A DNA stretch of 64,000 nucleotides from NCBI RefSeq assembly GCF_009870125.1, contig NC_046679.1, forward strand, positions 6,944,001 through 7,008,000, read 5' to 3'. The stretch comes from Drosophila pseudoobscura. Taxonomy: Eukaryota; Arthropoda; Insecta; Diptera; Drosophilidae. The notes under the pieces are model-generated. The model saw only the letters and a list, made by a program, of their open reading frames with translations, searched no databases and was not told the origin of the DNA. Each line of letters opens with the position of its first letter. Position 1 is the stretch's first letter. Shown piece by piece: positions 36,573 through 46,772 of this stretch. Made by a program: the position numbers and the translations under genes.

Positions 36573-37108
36573 GAGTTTAGGGGTACATTAGTTTACTGGT
36601 GTGTAACACCTAGAAGGCAGCGTTTTCGAACCCATAAAGTATATATATTCGTGATCAGCATCGGTAAACAAGTCGATATAGTCAAGTCTGGTTGTTCCTC
36701 TTGAAGATTTTAGGGGTACATTAGTTTTCTGGTGAGTAACACCTAGATGGAAGCGTTTGCGAACCCATAAAGTATATATATTCGTGATCAGCATCAGTAT
36801 TCAAGACGATATAGCCAGGTCTGTTTGTTCCTCTTGAAGATTTTAGGGGTTCATTACTTTTCTGGTGTGCAACACCCAGAAGGAAGCGTTTCCGAACCCA
36901 TAAAGTATATTTATTCGTGATCAGCATCAATAAACGGATCGATATAGTCAAGTCTGGTTGTTCCTCTTGAAGAGTTTAGGGGTACATTAGTTTTCTGGTG
37001 TGTAACACCCAGAAGCAGCATTTCCGAACCCATAAAGTACATATATTTGTGATTAGCATCACTAACCGAGTCGATATAGTCAGGTCTGTCTGACCCTCTA
37101 AATCTCAG
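36573..37108. repeat. 133-bp tandem repeat, four copies, mini-me/DINE-1-like core
   Basis: The phrase gggtacatta (or gggttcatta) begins at 36581, 36714, 36847 and 36980, an exact 133-bp period. Each unit has 'cgaacccataaagtatatat', ttcgtgatcagcatc, gtcgatatag, and gtctg. TA-rich, then a GATCAGCATC...GTCGATATAG core, then GTCY traces is, from memory, the arrangement of the mini-me/DINE-1 (Helentron) family. The array would then be a local amplification of part of such an element. Confidence 0.8.
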
Positions 37109-37485
37109 AGACTATGAGAGAAGGTCAAACCAGATTTTGTAATACCTGTAACAAGTCTATCAGAACCGGTTATAACAGTAGAGCTTCGGCCCTTGCCGCA
37201 GCTCACAAGATTCCCTCTCTCTCAAAATTAGTTTCTAAAAGGTCTCGCCAGATATCGATGGGTAATCTGATACCCACACGTTGATATTCAGATTCGAAAG
37301 GACGTCATGCAAATCCATTGAAGTCTCTTCAATTACTCTTCCCATCATCGTTCGCCTTTTCAGTTATTTGTTTTGTTCCGCTCAATCTCAATCCGCAGCG
37401 TGTAAGACAGACAAAGAGAAAGACTACGAGAGGGAGGAGGGGGTCGAGAGGTAAGCAACCGAAGCGAGACAAAACCGAATCGCGG

Positions 37486-37493
37486 CTATAATA
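37486..37493 (+). promoter_or_regulatory. TATA box within a 17-bp palindrome, QSOX promoter
   Basis: CTATAATA sits in the middle of the perfect palindrome GCGGCTATAATAGCCGC (37482-37498). A possible initiator CCAGTA lies about 33 bp downstream and the ATG at 37561. Position and spacing suit the core promoter of the QSOX gene. Confidence 0.5.
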
Positions 37494-37560
37494 GCCGCAA
37501 CGCCCCGGGCGGGGTAAACCAGTAGCAATAGCCAAGTGGACTCGCGCACATCGTCTGGAA

Positions 37561-39237
37561 ATGATTCCGATTCGGAATTCACTGCCTTTTGCCACGTTGC
37601 TGCTGCTGCTGCTCTTGGCCACGGCCAAGGCCAGGGCCAGGCCCAATGAAGCGACAGGTGAGGCGAGTCTCTATGACGAGGCTGACAACGTGATCAATGC
37701 GGACACCAATACACTGCGCAACCATCTGGCGACAGTACCAAAGGGCAAGCTGGTGCAGTTCATAAACATCTTCTGCGGCGACTGCCAACGCTTTGCGCCC
37801 ACCTTCAAGGACGTGGCACGCGACCTGTACAAGTGGCAGCGCGTGCTCAGCATTTATGCCGTCGACTGTGCCCAGGAGAAGAACGTGCAGATCTGTCGCG
37901 ACTTTCAGGTCCTTAAGACCCCGACGCTGCGCTACTTTCCGCCGGTATACACCGGCAACGGGACAGGCATCGACATTCCCACTGTCAAACCCAACGAAAT
38001 TAAAGACCTGTTGGCCGGGTATTTGGCCAAAGAAATGAACTGGAACTTGCTGTACTTTGACCCCCTCAGATCCGACAGCAATGCGAAAACAACAATCGGA
38101 GATCACAAATGTCCTGGCCAAGCTGCGGAGTACATTGCACTCGTCCTACAGCCGAAGGGCTCGAACATTGGCAGAGACACGATCTTCGAACTGCTACCGT
38201 ATCCCGCGGTGGTCGTACGCCTTGTCGATGATGCCCAGATCTTTGCCAACTTCGGCCTGACGCCCCAAGGTCAGAAGTTGGCCATCTTGGACTTGGCCGG
38301 CAACGTCCAGGCGCTGAAGGCCGCCCAAGAAACGAGCCAGGCTTATGCGGCCAGCATTGCCGAGTATCTCGCCCAAAAGGGCCACACTCCCGTGCCCCCA
38401 CTGCCCACGACTGTGGCACCGAAAGTGCGTACTGTCCGGAACAAGGAGCAGCAGGCAATCCTGGCCACTGTGCTGCGAGGCGGACCGGCCAAGATCTATC
38501 GAGCCGATCTGGAGCAGGCCATCGACAAACTGCTGCACATAGAGCTGCCAAAGGCAGACCTCATACAGGGCAGCAATCTGACGGCCCTGCGGGACATTAT
38601 CGCAGTCCTGAGACACCTCAATCCCCTGAACAATAACGGCCAGGAGCTGCTCACGAACCTCCATGGGTTCCTGCTGCCCATCAACCGCCTGACGGGCAGC
38701 GAATTCGCGGACCTGGTCAAGTCCACAGAGAAGAAGCTGGAGGGGAATGTGTTCAAGGCGAAGCGCTATGTTGGCTGCATTGCCTCGCGTCCCTTCCTGC
38801 GCGGTTTCACCTGCTCCCTGTGGACGCTGTTCCACTACCTAACAGTCGCGGCGGCAAAGCCACCGTACTACCTTCAGGCCGGATCCGTGCTCTCGGCCAT
38901 ACACGGCTTTGCCAAGCACTTCTTTGGCTGCCGCGATTGTGCCGATCATTTCCTGGCCTTGGCAGAGCGCAAACACATCGATCGGGTGACGGACCACGAT
39001 GCCGAGATCCTCTGGCTGTGGGAGGCCCACAACGAGGTCAACAAGCGTTTGGCTGGCGACACCACCGAGGATCCCAAGTTCCCGAAGATACAGTTTCCCA
39101 GCAAAAAGTATTGCCCCGCCTGCAGCAATGAGAATTCCCATTGGAATCGCACTGAAGTCTTGAAATATCTGAAGATTATCTACGACAATAAGAACTTGAG
39201 CCCGTACGGTCTGCCCACCACAAGGGGATACCCATGA
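37561..39237 (+). CDS. Quiescin sulfhydryl oxidase (QSOX), 558 aa
   Basis: Single-exon frame. QSOX makes disulfides in secreted proteins, passing electrons from a thioredoxin domain through an Erv/ALR FAD domain to oxygen. Seen here: signal peptide (Leu-rich, residues 8-20, cleavage near AKA); first thioredoxin domain with redox motif CGDC at 72-75 (most QSOX have CGHC) followed by a Cys pair at 103 and 112; second thioredoxin-like domain about 155-275; helical linker 295-395; Erv domain from YVGC (406) with RGFTCSLWTLFHYLTV, active CRDC at 457-460, FAD-binding WLWEAHNEVNKRLAGD, and a CPAC pair at 518-521. No transmembrane tail, so probably secreted. Flies have several QSOX genes; from memory this fits CG6690 or CG17843. 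A degenerate paralogue follows 287 bp downstream. Confidence 0.95.
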   Translation: MIPIRNSLPFATLLLLLLLATAKARARPNEATGEASLYDEADNVINADTNTLRNHLATVPKGKLVQFINIFCGDCQRFAPTFKDVARDLYKWQRVLSIYAVDCAQEKNVQICRDFQVLKTPTLRYFPPVYTGNGTGIDIPTVKPNEIKDLLAGYLAKEMNWNLLYFDPLRSDSNAKTTIGDHKCPGQAAEYIALVLQPKGSNIGRDTIFELLPYPAVVVRLVDDAQIFANFGLTPQGQKLAILDLAGNVQALKAAQETSQAYAASIAEYLAQKGHTPVPPLPTTVAPKVRTVRNKEQQAILATVLRGGPAKIYRADLEQAIDKLLHIELPKADLIQGSNLTALRDIIAVLRHLNPLNNNGQELLTNLHGFLLPINRLTGSEFADLVKSTEKKLEGNVFKAKRYVGCIASRPFLRGFTCSLWTLFHYLTVAAAKPPYYLQAGSVLSAIHGFAKHFFGCRDCADHFLALAERKHIDRVTDHDAEILWLWEAHNEVNKRLAGDTTEDPKFPKIQFPSKKYCPACSNENSHWNRTEVLKYLKIIYDNKNLSPYGLPTTRGYP

Positions 39238-39294
39238 ATACGGCTACTAGAAACCTCGTAAAACCAATCATAATATGTAAGAGAACAGGCCGGG

Positions 39295-39300
39295 AATAAA
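39295..39300 (+). terminator. Poly(A) signal of QSOX
   Basis: AATAAA 58 bp past the stop codon, well placed for the QSOX transcript to end before the next gene. Confidence 0.65.
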
Positions 39301-39524
39301 GAGTAATATTCAAGAAACCATTATCCATGAAAGAGTATTCATTTGTGCTACCCAATCACCGGCATTTGGCATCTACTAGACATAAGAACTTGCAGAAAGA
39401 GCACAGTCCAGTACTGAATCATTTTGCATTCGTTTCATTGATTGGATCCGCCAAAAAACATGGCTGGAGGCTGCGCTGAAATCTCTTTAGTTGAAACACA
39501 AACCTGCAGCTCAACGTTTCGGTT

Positions 39525-40322
39525 ATGAAAATCGTACTCAAGTTCTTGGCTTATTTCGGCCTGTCAGGAGCTATTGTCCAGGGCCGCCAAGCAAGTATCC
39601 TTCAGTACCAGACAGAGGATAACATTTTTCTGGACTCGAATCTCGATGATCTCTTGGCCAACAATCCCCTGAATGCCGTTGTCTTCTACAGTCATTCCAA
39701 AAGCGACCCAGTTATACTGAAGGAAACTGTTGAGAGTCTGCTCGTGTTAAGGCGTCTCCTCAACGTGTATATGCTGAAATGCAATGTGGAAGTCAATAAG
39801 AAGACCTGTGCCGACTACCACATGGAAAGTTCACATGGAATGCGATACTTTCGCCGTCGATTTCCTATTCGCCAGGGCAAAAAAGGCTTGGAAATCCCGA
39901 TGGACACGCCCCTACAAATTACCGATTCCGTGTGGAACGTCATGTCCAGACAGGAGCTGCCACTGCCAGATGGTTCTCCAAACTTCCGACCCATCGGCCC
40001 TCACGACGACTACAAATCGCTCTTCGATCAGGCCGTCCTCAGCCACTTTACCCATCTGGTGCTGGTCGAACAGATTGAACACTACTCGAAGCTGGGCCGT
40101 GACACAATCTTGGCTCTGCTGAGCCTGGACAATGTGATTGTACGAATCGTAATGAATCCGTATTATTTCGAACATTTCGATCTGGAATTCAATTCCGGAG
40201 AGGACAAATTGGGCATCATCGATCGAAGGGGCCGTGCGGTGGTCCTGCATCCGAAAGAGACCAATGGTTTAGCTTTTGCCGAGGCCGTTGTTAGCTATTT
40301 GGAATCTAAAGGGTTAATTTAA
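39525..40322 (+). CDS. QSOX-derived thioredoxin-like protein lacking redox CxxC and Erv domain
   Basis: A 265-residue single-exon frame with signal peptide (MKIVLKFLAYFGLSGAIVQG) aligns with the first half of the adjacent QSOX. LKC...KKTCADYH matches VDC...QICRDFQ, HGMRYFRRRFP matches PTLRYFPPVY, and GRDTILALLSLDNVIVRIV matches GRDTIFELLPYPAVVVRLV. Both end at the equivalent of AEYLAQKG (VSYLESKG). The place of CGDC is taken by HSKS (57-60), so thioredoxin chemistry is impossible there, yet the second Cys pair (86, 95) is kept. The whole Erv/ALR oxidase half is absent, ending in a proper stop with a poly(A) signal. The frame is intact, so this looks like a functional non-enzymatic secreted protein rather than a pseudogene, perhaps a binding partner or chaperone; that is inference. 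Confidence 0.85.
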   Translation: MKIVLKFLAYFGLSGAIVQGRQASILQYQTEDNIFLDSNLDDLLANNPLNAVVFYSHSKSDPVILKETVESLLVLRRLLNVYMLKCNVEVNKKTCADYHMESSHGMRYFRRRFPIRQGKKGLEIPMDTPLQITDSVWNVMSRQELPLPDGSPNFRPIGPHDDYKSLFDQAVLSHFTHLVLVEQIEHYSKLGRDTILALLSLDNVIVRIVMNPYYFEHFDLEFNSGEDKLGIIDRRGRAVVLHPKETNGLAFAEAVVSYLESKGLI

Positions 40323-40332
40323 GGAAAGATCA

Positions 40333-40338
40333 AATAAA
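40333..40338 (+). terminator. Poly(A) signal of the QSOX-derived gene
   Basis: AATAAA 11 bp past the stop codon of the QSOX-derived gene. Confidence 0.6.
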
Positions 40339-43300
40339 ATGAATCTCAAGAAATCTTGAAGAGAGCCTGGAGCCACCCTGGAAGTACCAAAGAAATGTAT
40401 GGGCGTTACTCTCATCAAACTATTTCTGGCCTTCCTTGGCTCGGTTTCAGGTTTCACAGTGTGATATGAAAATTGCATAAATTGACTAAATTAAGCGCTT
40501 AAGTTAAATGGAGCGTCAAGGAAGAGACCAATACCAATCGCTGCCACAAGGCGCCATCGTGGAGGGGGACGCACATCAGGCCGACCTGTACATGAATTAT
40601 TTATAGAACATTTTTGCAAAATATCTACGCACTAATTTGCGTAAAGTAATCGATGTGGTGGAAAAATTTTCACGCATGCACACATGAGAGGGGCGACGGT
40701 GACGTGACCCGGGCCCCATGCGGCCGGCTCACCTGACAAATGGACTGACTATTTGGGGGAGTGGGCCCCAGGTTGCTGGTGCCACTGGGTGGCAGGGGGG
40801 CGGTCGTTCAGTCATGCCCAAATAACGCCAACAGCAAACGGAAGCTAAAAATTACCAGCAAAACCCAGGAGGGACCCAGAAGCAGGACCCACAGCCCAGC
40901 AAGTGCAACGCCCACAAAACTTTCTTCATTGTGCGTAAATTGGCACCCCTCAAACAAGCCCCAGACCCGCACCCAGACCCTGACCCAACCTCCCTAATCG
41001 ACGCACTCACTTTGCCCTTATGTAATGATGTGTATGTAAAGTTTATAATATGCATAAATAAATAAAATGCACGCAGTCAAAAGAAGTGAATCGCGGGCAA
41101 GAGGTTTGAGGTTAGGGCAGGGGTTGGGTGGGCTTTGAGGTTAGGTTTTGAGGCGGGGCGGTGTCAGTGTGCAGCTTATCGATATTTTTCACTCCTCACC
41201 CATCGATAGCCGCCTTACACAACCTGCTGGGCGGCAGGCCCGAGTTTGGGGCCAAATGGCAAATGGCGTTGGCCCGTGCACAACTGTACCGCGCGAGTAC
41301 GCATGAATTTTGTGCGTGTGCCTTGAAAATTGAAGGTTCCCGTCCAGCGTGGAGGCCGTAAATTTTGCGAGCGTGCACGCACAGATATCTCGGCACCGGA
41401 AACCGGAAACCAGCGCCCATTTTGTAGCATTGCCATTGCAATCCATTTATCTTGGCCTCCGAAATGCGTAAAATATAGACAAAATGTGTCTTGGCTCTAA
41501 TAGCAAACGGATATTGTGGCTTTTGCTTTATGAATTTCTAGATAGTCTTTCTAGACGGTCTAGAAGAAGTCCAGAGCACTCCTCGCCCGGAAGCCCTCTA
41601 ATTGGGCGTTTGCTGGGATCCAAATCATTTGCATAACGTAATTGCCAGCTCGAAAAGAGATTACCCCTAACCTGTCTCTCCCCCTCTTTCCCCCTGACAT
41701 GGCATGACTGGGTTTTGGCATGCATTAACCAAAAACAATAACCCCGTCCAGAATTGTGCACAAATTATTGTTTAGGCATTTAAATTACAAAAGAAACGCA
41801 ACGAAAAAAAAGGGAATTACGAAAGCAATAAAATGCCAGCTGAAGAAGCATCAGCTGTAATCGTGGTGGTGGGTGGGGGCCCAGGCCCCTCGTTGTTATA
41901 ATTATGTAAAAACAGTCTAAAGATTGACTTGACTTCTGCAAATACACACACACACACCGCTGCACCTTGCCAGCGCATGCGAAGCCAACATAAATTTGTG
42001 GCATAGAAGTCGGAGGCACACAGAGATGTGTCGAGGGTGGGGGGGGCGGTTGCAGCAGCAACCTGGTAATTATCAGAGCCTTAGCGGCAAAGGCAACATT
42101 GTGTCTGTCTGCTGCGTCGACAAGGCGGCTACCGTTCCTGCACTTCCCATCCCCCCACCCCTGCCCACCCACAGGCCCACCATCTCCGAATACACGCAAA
42201 AAATGTAAAGTGAAAATATTTTTTTTTTTTTTTTTAAGCCACTTGCGGGTGAATGGATGCAACGGAGCAGGTGGGCAGGGGTTGGAGCTTGGATCAAATG
42301 GGCGGGCACCGCAATTTGCCGTTGGCTGGAGGGCACTCCCTCCCCCCCTCCCTCCACCCTGCACCACACCACACCACATTTTCTATGCCGAACTTGAGCA
42401 TTTTACTATGTAGCTACATATAATTAAAAAAATTATGAATAGAAAAGATGGTAACGAAAAAAACCCGAGAAGAACAACAGGCCAGAACCCAGGGCTGGAA
42501 AATATGTTGATTAATGGATGGATACCATCGAAAGGCAGGCAACAAAATCTATCTATAACCAGGGCTGGAAAAATTTGGATTAATGGATGGATACTATATG
42601 CTATACAAAACGAAAGGCAGGCAGGAAGTTTGTGATTAAAAACCTATAAAAAATTAGTAATAAAAATCAGTGCCCAATAAAATGTATGTTAGGGATTTAG
42701 GGATACAATTTTCTACAAAAAACCCCGGGAATCTTAAAGAAAAACTTTTGAAATCCAGAACTCCCCAAAATCCCTCATTAAAAACATGTCTCCAGCCATA
42801 TTTATCCCACTTATAAAAGGCTAATACTGGCATACAACAAAACCGAATGCAATTTGGCAGAAATTTTCCCAAACTTTGTTGCCGGCCCTCAGGGACCCCT
42901 CTGCCTCTCGCCCTGGCCACAATTTGCGGCATCGTGTAATTAAAACAATTTATGTATAATTTTTGTACAAGTGCAGTCCAAAGCCGCCCCCAATCGCCAT
43001 CTCCATGGCTGGGCTTTTAAATAATAATTTGCTTAGTTTATGAAGTGCCATAGTGTGCGTGTGCGTTGGCCTCTGCGTGAGCGTGTGTGTGTGTGTCTCC
43101 CACTCGGCCGCCGCTACACTGACAAAAAGAAAGACCTCACATATCCAATCGGAATGGTTTTCCCTGTGGGTTTTTCTCCAGTGCAGTGCAACACAGTGGC
43201 TCCACAATTTACTCACTTGGTTGCATTTGAAAATATTTCGTTACGTTTTTGCTGCCAGCCAGAGAGTCAATTGTTGTTGTTTTTTCAGTTGGCTGGCATG

Positions 43301-44642
43301 TGTTTTTGTTGCGCCTTTTTTTTTGTGCGCCTGTTGTTTTTGTTGCACTTACCTTAGGTTTAATTTGTTTGAGTTTCATGCAACAGAAGCAGCTTCTGTG
43401 GCGGGATTTCATGTGCATCTGCTGCTCTAGCTGCTGGCTTCTTTCTCTCAAGTCGAAAAATATTTGTGCACGCAAAAAATGTTAATTGCCACAGAGCAAG
43501 GCAGAGAGGCAGGCAACATCAGCAAAAAGCGAACCATCAATGTGGCCGGGGCATTAAAATATTTAGGTTGCTATTGCTGCCGCTGCTGCTTCTTGCAACT
43601 CTTCCCAGTCCCAGGCCCAGGCCGTAGTCCCAGTCCCAGTCCCCAATCCCAGACTCAAACCCTACCTCCACCGAAGCCCAGTCAGTCAGCGCTCGGTCCC
43701 TGCCACAGCCGTTAATGCAACTGCAACTGTAACAAATTGCAATGTCGCACATCTGTCTTGGCTGGCGTTTGTCGCTGCCCTGCCTAAAAAAAAAACGACC
43801 AGGGCCCAGAGACAGAGGCAGAGACAGAGACCTTAGACCAGGTTCAGGTCCAGCCGTGGACTCATATTTATTTTTGCTAAAAGTGCAACAAAAAACTGTC
43901 GTTCTCCTGGTTGTAGTCGTGGCTGCTGCTCTTTCTGGCTGTGGCATTGGCAATGCCAATTACCGGCGGCCGGGAACCCTAGCAATTTGGTCATATCCGG
44001 CCCCCATGGCCGGCATGGGCTGGGATGTTTGGCTGGGTACTCCAAAGGAAAAATCAGGTTTTTCCTTCACTTGTTCAACAAAATAAAATATGTCGGCAGC
44101 ATCTTGATTTTTTACAGATTTTTCTCTCCTCCTCCTCCTCCTCACCTCCAGGAGTTTTTCCTGTTTTTTTTTTAGAGATCATAAAAAAATAATAGAAAAG
44201 AGATTCAATTTGAGACGGAAAATGGTTAAATTTGATTTGATATTTGTTTCAGGAAGAGAGCTGCCAAAGCAAACCAAATCAAGGGTATTTAGCCAAGACA
44301 CCTTGGCAGTCATTAGCCACATTTAGTTGCCTGCTGATCATGGCTTTTACTGCTTCTGCTGCTGCTGCTGCTTCTGTTGATGATGTTCCTCTTCTGTTGC
44401 CGTGTTGCAACTAATGAATATGGAACTTGACTCTGCCCCTGGACTGGGAGTCTCTGCTGTCTCTTGTCATGTCTTGGCCCCGGCTATTACAAGATTTGAG
44501 TTGTCGCGCGTTTTGGACGCGTCATGCAGCTAGTTTTTTTTTTTTTTTTTTTTTTGTGCCACACATTGCCGCACGATTCCAAGTTGGCAAATGTGGCGCG
44601 CAGCATTTAAACAACAGTGCAACAACAGGCTGGTTGAAGCGA
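40339..44642. other. Gene-free stretch, simple repeats
   Basis: No supported gene. Holds an imperfect 71-bp direct repeat at 42486-42627 (ccagggctggaa...aatggatggata), (GT)n near 43083, CCCAGT-type tracts at 43605-43655, and a run of 22 T at 44534-44555. Confidence 0.45.
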
Positions 44643-44716
44643 AAAAAATGTCATAAATAAATTGCTTTGCAACATTTGCTGACGCGCCAAATAAAATGCC
44701 ATAAATGATCGAATGC
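44643..44716 (+). repeat. 74-bp inverted element, plus copy
   Basis: Matches the minus strand of 32352-32425 at 70 of 74 positions without gaps; the four differences are single or adjacent substitutions. No open frame is shared and there are no terminal repeats, so it looks more like a duplicated regulatory element than a transposon. Confidence 0.85.
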
Positions 44717-46653
44717 AGAAGATTTTAAGTTAGACAGAAGATGGAAACGGAGATGGTGATGGAAACGGGGATCCATCTACCTGGAGATGGCATTGGAAAC
44801 GGAGTCGCAGTCGGAGATGGCCATGGCAATGGCGACAGGAATCTCGAATGGTTTTTCCTGTTGGGTAAATTAACTTAAAAATGCTACAAAAATTGTCGCT
44901 GATGAGTTGGCTTATAGGGTTGATGAATGCTAAGCATTCTATTGTGCCCATTAATGTTACTTGCAACAGGCCATGCGGCCGGCTATCCCTAATGACTTAG
45001 GACACACCATTAGTCGTGCTTATGGATTGAGGTAGGTTAGAAATTCTTACGGGGGGTTTCTTTTTTTTTTGTGCACCACCTCTTGATGCTATCAAAACAA
45101 TTTTCCGGCCGGCACTCACCGGTACCTGTGGCATGCCACGGTCCCATTCAAAATACAATGTTTCAGCTGCAATCAAACGTGAATCCCAAAAAAATATATA
45201 CAATATCGAGACGAAGTGGGGAATACACTTTCTCTTTGAGGGTTTCGTCTGATGGTCTGAAGATCCCAAAGAGAAGGAAAACAGCCTGCTCCTGACAAAC
45301 GTCTAAGCAAAAGGAGAGCTCTTCGTTGAAGGGTATCCCGAACATCTGCCTGTTGCAGCAACACCTTCACTAATGCCTGGCATAACAACTTAATCCACCT
45401 TGCCGGCTCGACTGGCTCTTGGGCTGCGGCAGGGCCGTCTGGCCCCGGCCACAGACGTGCTGTCTGTGCTGGGGCACACCTGGGCGCGAGGCTGTTTTAC
45501 GAGTCCCCCCAAATGATGATGGGGCCGGCAGTTTTTCGGACAAGCTGCTCAAATCGAAGCAGCAACGGCCTCTGTCTGCAGCGGCAGCGGCAGAATCAAA
45601 TTTGCTGCCACATTTGTTGGCCTTCTTATGGAGACCCCCCACCCTCCCCTGCGCGGGGCATGCCAAATAAATTTCACTTCTTAATCGCTGGCAGAGCTCT
45701 TATCTGTTTCTTAATCAGAGTTTGCAGCGCTAAACTAACAAATTTTATGGCTACAACGTGGGGCAGGGGGCAGGCAGCAAGTGCAAGGCGCAGACTGAAA
45801 TCTAAAATTAAAATTTGGTTTCATGTAAACAAAAGCAGCGCTGCAACTGCAGCAGCGGCAGCAGCAGCAGCAGAGAGGAAGAGAGAGCAATGAAAAGCGA
45901 GATCAAGTTCAACGCACATTTGTCCTTGATAATTTGAAAGAGCCGGAGTGCTGGCAGTGGAGGAAGACGAAGACAGGCGCACACACAAAGGGGAGCCCGA
46001 AAAATTACAGAGCAAAACAACAAAAAAAACGGCATACAAGTGGGCAAACCGACATATCAATACCCTTACAGATCGGCTCTGTAAATGTGCTGTTAACATC
46101 TGCTCGATATCGTAATGCCCTCTGTCAGGGTATAATAAACAAAAATTATGGCAGTGGATCGACAGACTTATTGCTGTCCCTCTCTCTCGCTCTCTCGTGC
46201 TTCTGCACTACATCAAACCGGCTGGGACTGCTGCACAGCGCTGCTGTTCTGCCTCTGCCAAGAATGCACACATTAATGTGTGTGTGTGCGTAGCGTCTGC
46301 CAAAAATACGCCGGCCATTAAGAGTCGGCCCATGCACAGGGCAGAACGGGATGGGACAGGGACAGGGACTGGGACAGGCCCACGCCAGCAAAGAACACAA
46401 AAACATTCGGGTTTATGGAAAGGGGAAAAAATGGGGAGCCCATCCGTCCCGATCGTACGTGCCTCTCTGGTTGCTTGCTCTCCTGCTCCCTCCCTCTATC
46501 CCCTTTGCAGAGTTTCCGAAAATTTGCAATTGACTGGCTGCGACGACGACGACGACGAAAACGATGCAGCTCTGCTGCTGCCTCTGCCTCGGCCGCCCTC
46601 TTCTGCCCTGCCATCGAAAGAGGAGAGAACAAAAATGTTTATGCATTTTTTCT
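44717..46653. other. Gene-free stretch
   Basis: No supported gene. Holds a GGAGATGG/GGAAACGG tract near 44740-44830, a CAG tract near 45840-45875, and a TE-like tail around 46070-46136 (tacccttac ... cagggtataat). Confidence 0.4.
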
Positions 46654-46772
46654 GGTCACTGACCGTACTCAAGGTTTTTCGTATTCTGCTGCTGATGCCG
46701 CGCGGCGGCAGTTCCTTCAACGCTGCAGCAGCGCTGCGTAAATTGCATGCGCACAAAAATTGACGAATATGC
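46654..46772 (+). repeat. Two-block dispersed element, plus copy
   Basis: Block 1 at 46654-46688 contains ACTGACCGT and CTCAAGGTTTTTCGTATT. Block 2 at 46755-46772 is AAAAATTGACGAATATGC. Both recur in the same order on the minus strand at 63324-63290 and 62963-62946. A CAG-rich spacer separates the blocks. Confidence 0.75.

Noticed and set aside
36588..36951. Minus-strand 68- and 76-aa frames with repeated MLITN-YTLWVRKRF
   Set aside because: They are translations of the 133-bp tandem repeat, not genes.
46197..46763. 188-aa plus-strand and 189-aa minus-strand frames at 46.2-47.2 kb
   Set aside because: Overlapping opposite-strand frames without any family motif; simple-repeat composition.
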